Below are positions 5,204-5,953 of a stretch of DNA of 5,953 nt, in pieces. The translations under genes were made by a program, and so were the position numbers. The notes beneath the pieces were generated by a model, which saw only the letters and a program-made list of their open reading frames with translations, was not told where the DNA came from and searched no databases. The DNA is from Hadesarchaea archaeon DG-33. Lineage in GTDB: Archaea > Hadarchaeota > Hadarchaeia > Hadarchaeales > Hadarchaeaceae. The number at the start of each line of letters is the position of its first letter. Positions within the stretch are counted from its first letter, which is position 1. The DNA is taken from NCBI GenBank assembly GCA_001515185.1, contig LQHI01000038.1:1-5953 (forward strand). Reading direction: 5' to 3'.

Positions 5204-5953
5204 ATAAGAACGTAGGATTCAAGTCTTGTAAATATTTGTATTCATTTCTGGTAGCATCAGCATAGCTCACTAGCTCTTTCCTTTCAAGAATTTCTTTAAG
5301 AGGAACCTCGGGTCTTTTTCCATCGATATGAGATGTCACCTTAAGGCTAAAAGCGTCACTGCCACCCCCAAAGCCGTATGAAGCCACAAATATGCGTTCT
5401 TCAGGCTTCGCCGAATCTAGCACGTTTGCCAGACCGAGTAGCGCGGACGCCGCTCCACAATCCCCTATTATATTAGCAATCGTCCCAAGTTTCACCTGTT
5501 TTTCTGTAAAACCTAGTCTTCCCATGATGTGGCGAGAAGCGGTCCCAAAAGGCTGCTGGAAAACCGAATAACTGTAATCTTCAGGTTTAAGACCTAATTT
5601 TTGCATTAAGGATTTTGATGCGTGCGTGACATGTTCCACATACCCAACTTCCCACATCGGGTAAACATCACCAGATGGCGAGCCTGAAGAAAGACCAGTA
5701 CTTTGTATGTATCTATCCCCTTCAATTCTCCAAAATTCAGATATGTCACTTGCATAAGAACATGTTCCTTCAATCTCAGCAATAGGTTCTTCTTTCCCAA
5801 TTACAAAAGAAGCCGCGCCAGCTGAAGCTTCATATTCGAATAAACGTCCCGGGCAAGCGTGACGGTTGAGTGCATCACTGCCAATTGCCAACCCGCAACT
5901 TGCCATTTTAGACTCTATTAGTCCCATGCAGATTTGAATTGCAGCTGTCCCTG
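5202..5953 (-). CDS. HMG-CoA synthase / KAS-III-like protein, C-terminal part (5' end outside window)
   Basis: The frame stays open to the window edge. The eight codons before the first visible ATG (5927) read GTAAIQIC, the helix that directly follows the nucleophilic Cys in HMGCS/KAS III (C-x-A-G-T-A). The ATG is therefore internal, and the Cys should lie about two or three codons beyond position 5953. About 249 residues are visible of an expected roughly 350. Numbered from the internal ATG: EYEASAGAASFVIG (31-44); LGLKPEDYSYSVFQQPFGTA (111-130), where archaeal HMG-CoA synthases have the catalytic His in FHQP but Gln124 stands here; IIGDCGAASALLGLANVLD (153-171), where GN is expected and GD is found; and ASYGFGGGSDAF (182-193), against the usual SYGSGAGSDA. 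The fold and archaeal-type ancestry are clear, but HMG-CoA synthesis is doubtful. Its TGA overlaps an ATG of the next gene (ATGA), indicating co-translation with the thiolase. It could instead be a PhlA-like or other acyltransferase subunit. Confidence 0.88.
   Translation of the reverse strand, partial: GTAAIQICMGLIESKMASCGLAIGSDALNRHACPGRLFEYEASAGAASFVIGKEEPIAEIEGTCSYASDISEFWRIEGDRYIQSTGLSSGSPSGDVYPMWEVGYVEHVTHASKSLMQKLGLKPEDYSYSVFQQPFGTASRHIMGRLGFTEKQVKLGTIANIIGDCGAASALLGLANVLDSAKPEERIFVASYGFGGGSDAFSLKVTSHIDGKRPEVPLKEILERKELVSYADATRNEYKYLQDLNPTFL

Noticed and set aside
3940..5953. Simple assignment as mevalonate-pathway HMG-CoA synthase plus acetoacetyl-CoA thiolase
   Set aside because: The gene order fits, but the catalytic His and Asn of the synthase and the GHP His of the thiolase are replaced, so the standard names would overstate what the sequence supports.

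Overview
The window carries six protein-coding genes, two of them cut by its ends. One (a luciferase-like oxidoreductase, positions 1-674) is on the + strand. The other five are on the - strand. No RNA gene, mobile element, CRISPR array or long repeat is visible.

Organism: most likely an uncultured anaerobic archaeon, although an anaerobic bacterium cannot be excluded. Four things point to an archaeon. The HMG-CoA-synthase-like / thiolase / DUF35 gene order is the hallmark archaeal mevalonate-type arrangement. The luciferase-like protein resembles F420-dependent enzymes. Two genes appear to start with TTG, one of them behind a strong AGGAGG. The one plausible promoter looks more like a TATA box than a -35/-10 pair. 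The same gene order also occurs in bacterial acyltransferase (PhlACB-type) clusters, so the assignment rests on context only.

Layout: 1-674 (+) is the C-terminal two thirds of a luciferase-like flavin/F420 oxidoreductase. A 59-bp convergent gap separates it from 734-1828 (-), a free-standing PEP-synthase/PPDK N-terminal (ATP-grasp) domain. A 211-bp AT-rich spacer (1829-2039) holds the likely promoter of that gene. Then come, in transcription order from the right edge leftwards on the - strand: an HMG-CoA-synthase/KAS-III-like protein (5953-5202, 5' end outside the window), a thiolase-family protein (start 5190 or 5205, end 3940), a DUF35 zinc-ribbon/OB-fold protein (3939-3484) and a UPF0261/Tm-1-like protein (3440-2040). 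The first three overlap or abut, so they are almost certainly co-translated. The fourth follows after 43 bp.

How the genes may work together: the HMGCS-like, thiolase and DUF35 proteins should form one acyl-transfer/condensation complex, with DUF35 as the scaffold or CoA-handling subunit. However, residues that define HMG-CoA synthesis and ordinary thiolysis are replaced: His to Gln and Asn to Asp in the HMGCS-like subunit, and the His of the thiolase GHP motif to Lys. This suggests a diverged C-C bond-forming or bond-cleaving reaction rather than the mevalonate pathway. The co-directional UPF0261 protein and the split PEP-synthase-like ATP-binding subunit could belong to the same uncharacterised pathway, for example phosphorylation or activation of a ketone, enol or phenol-like substrate. 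That link is inference from proximity.
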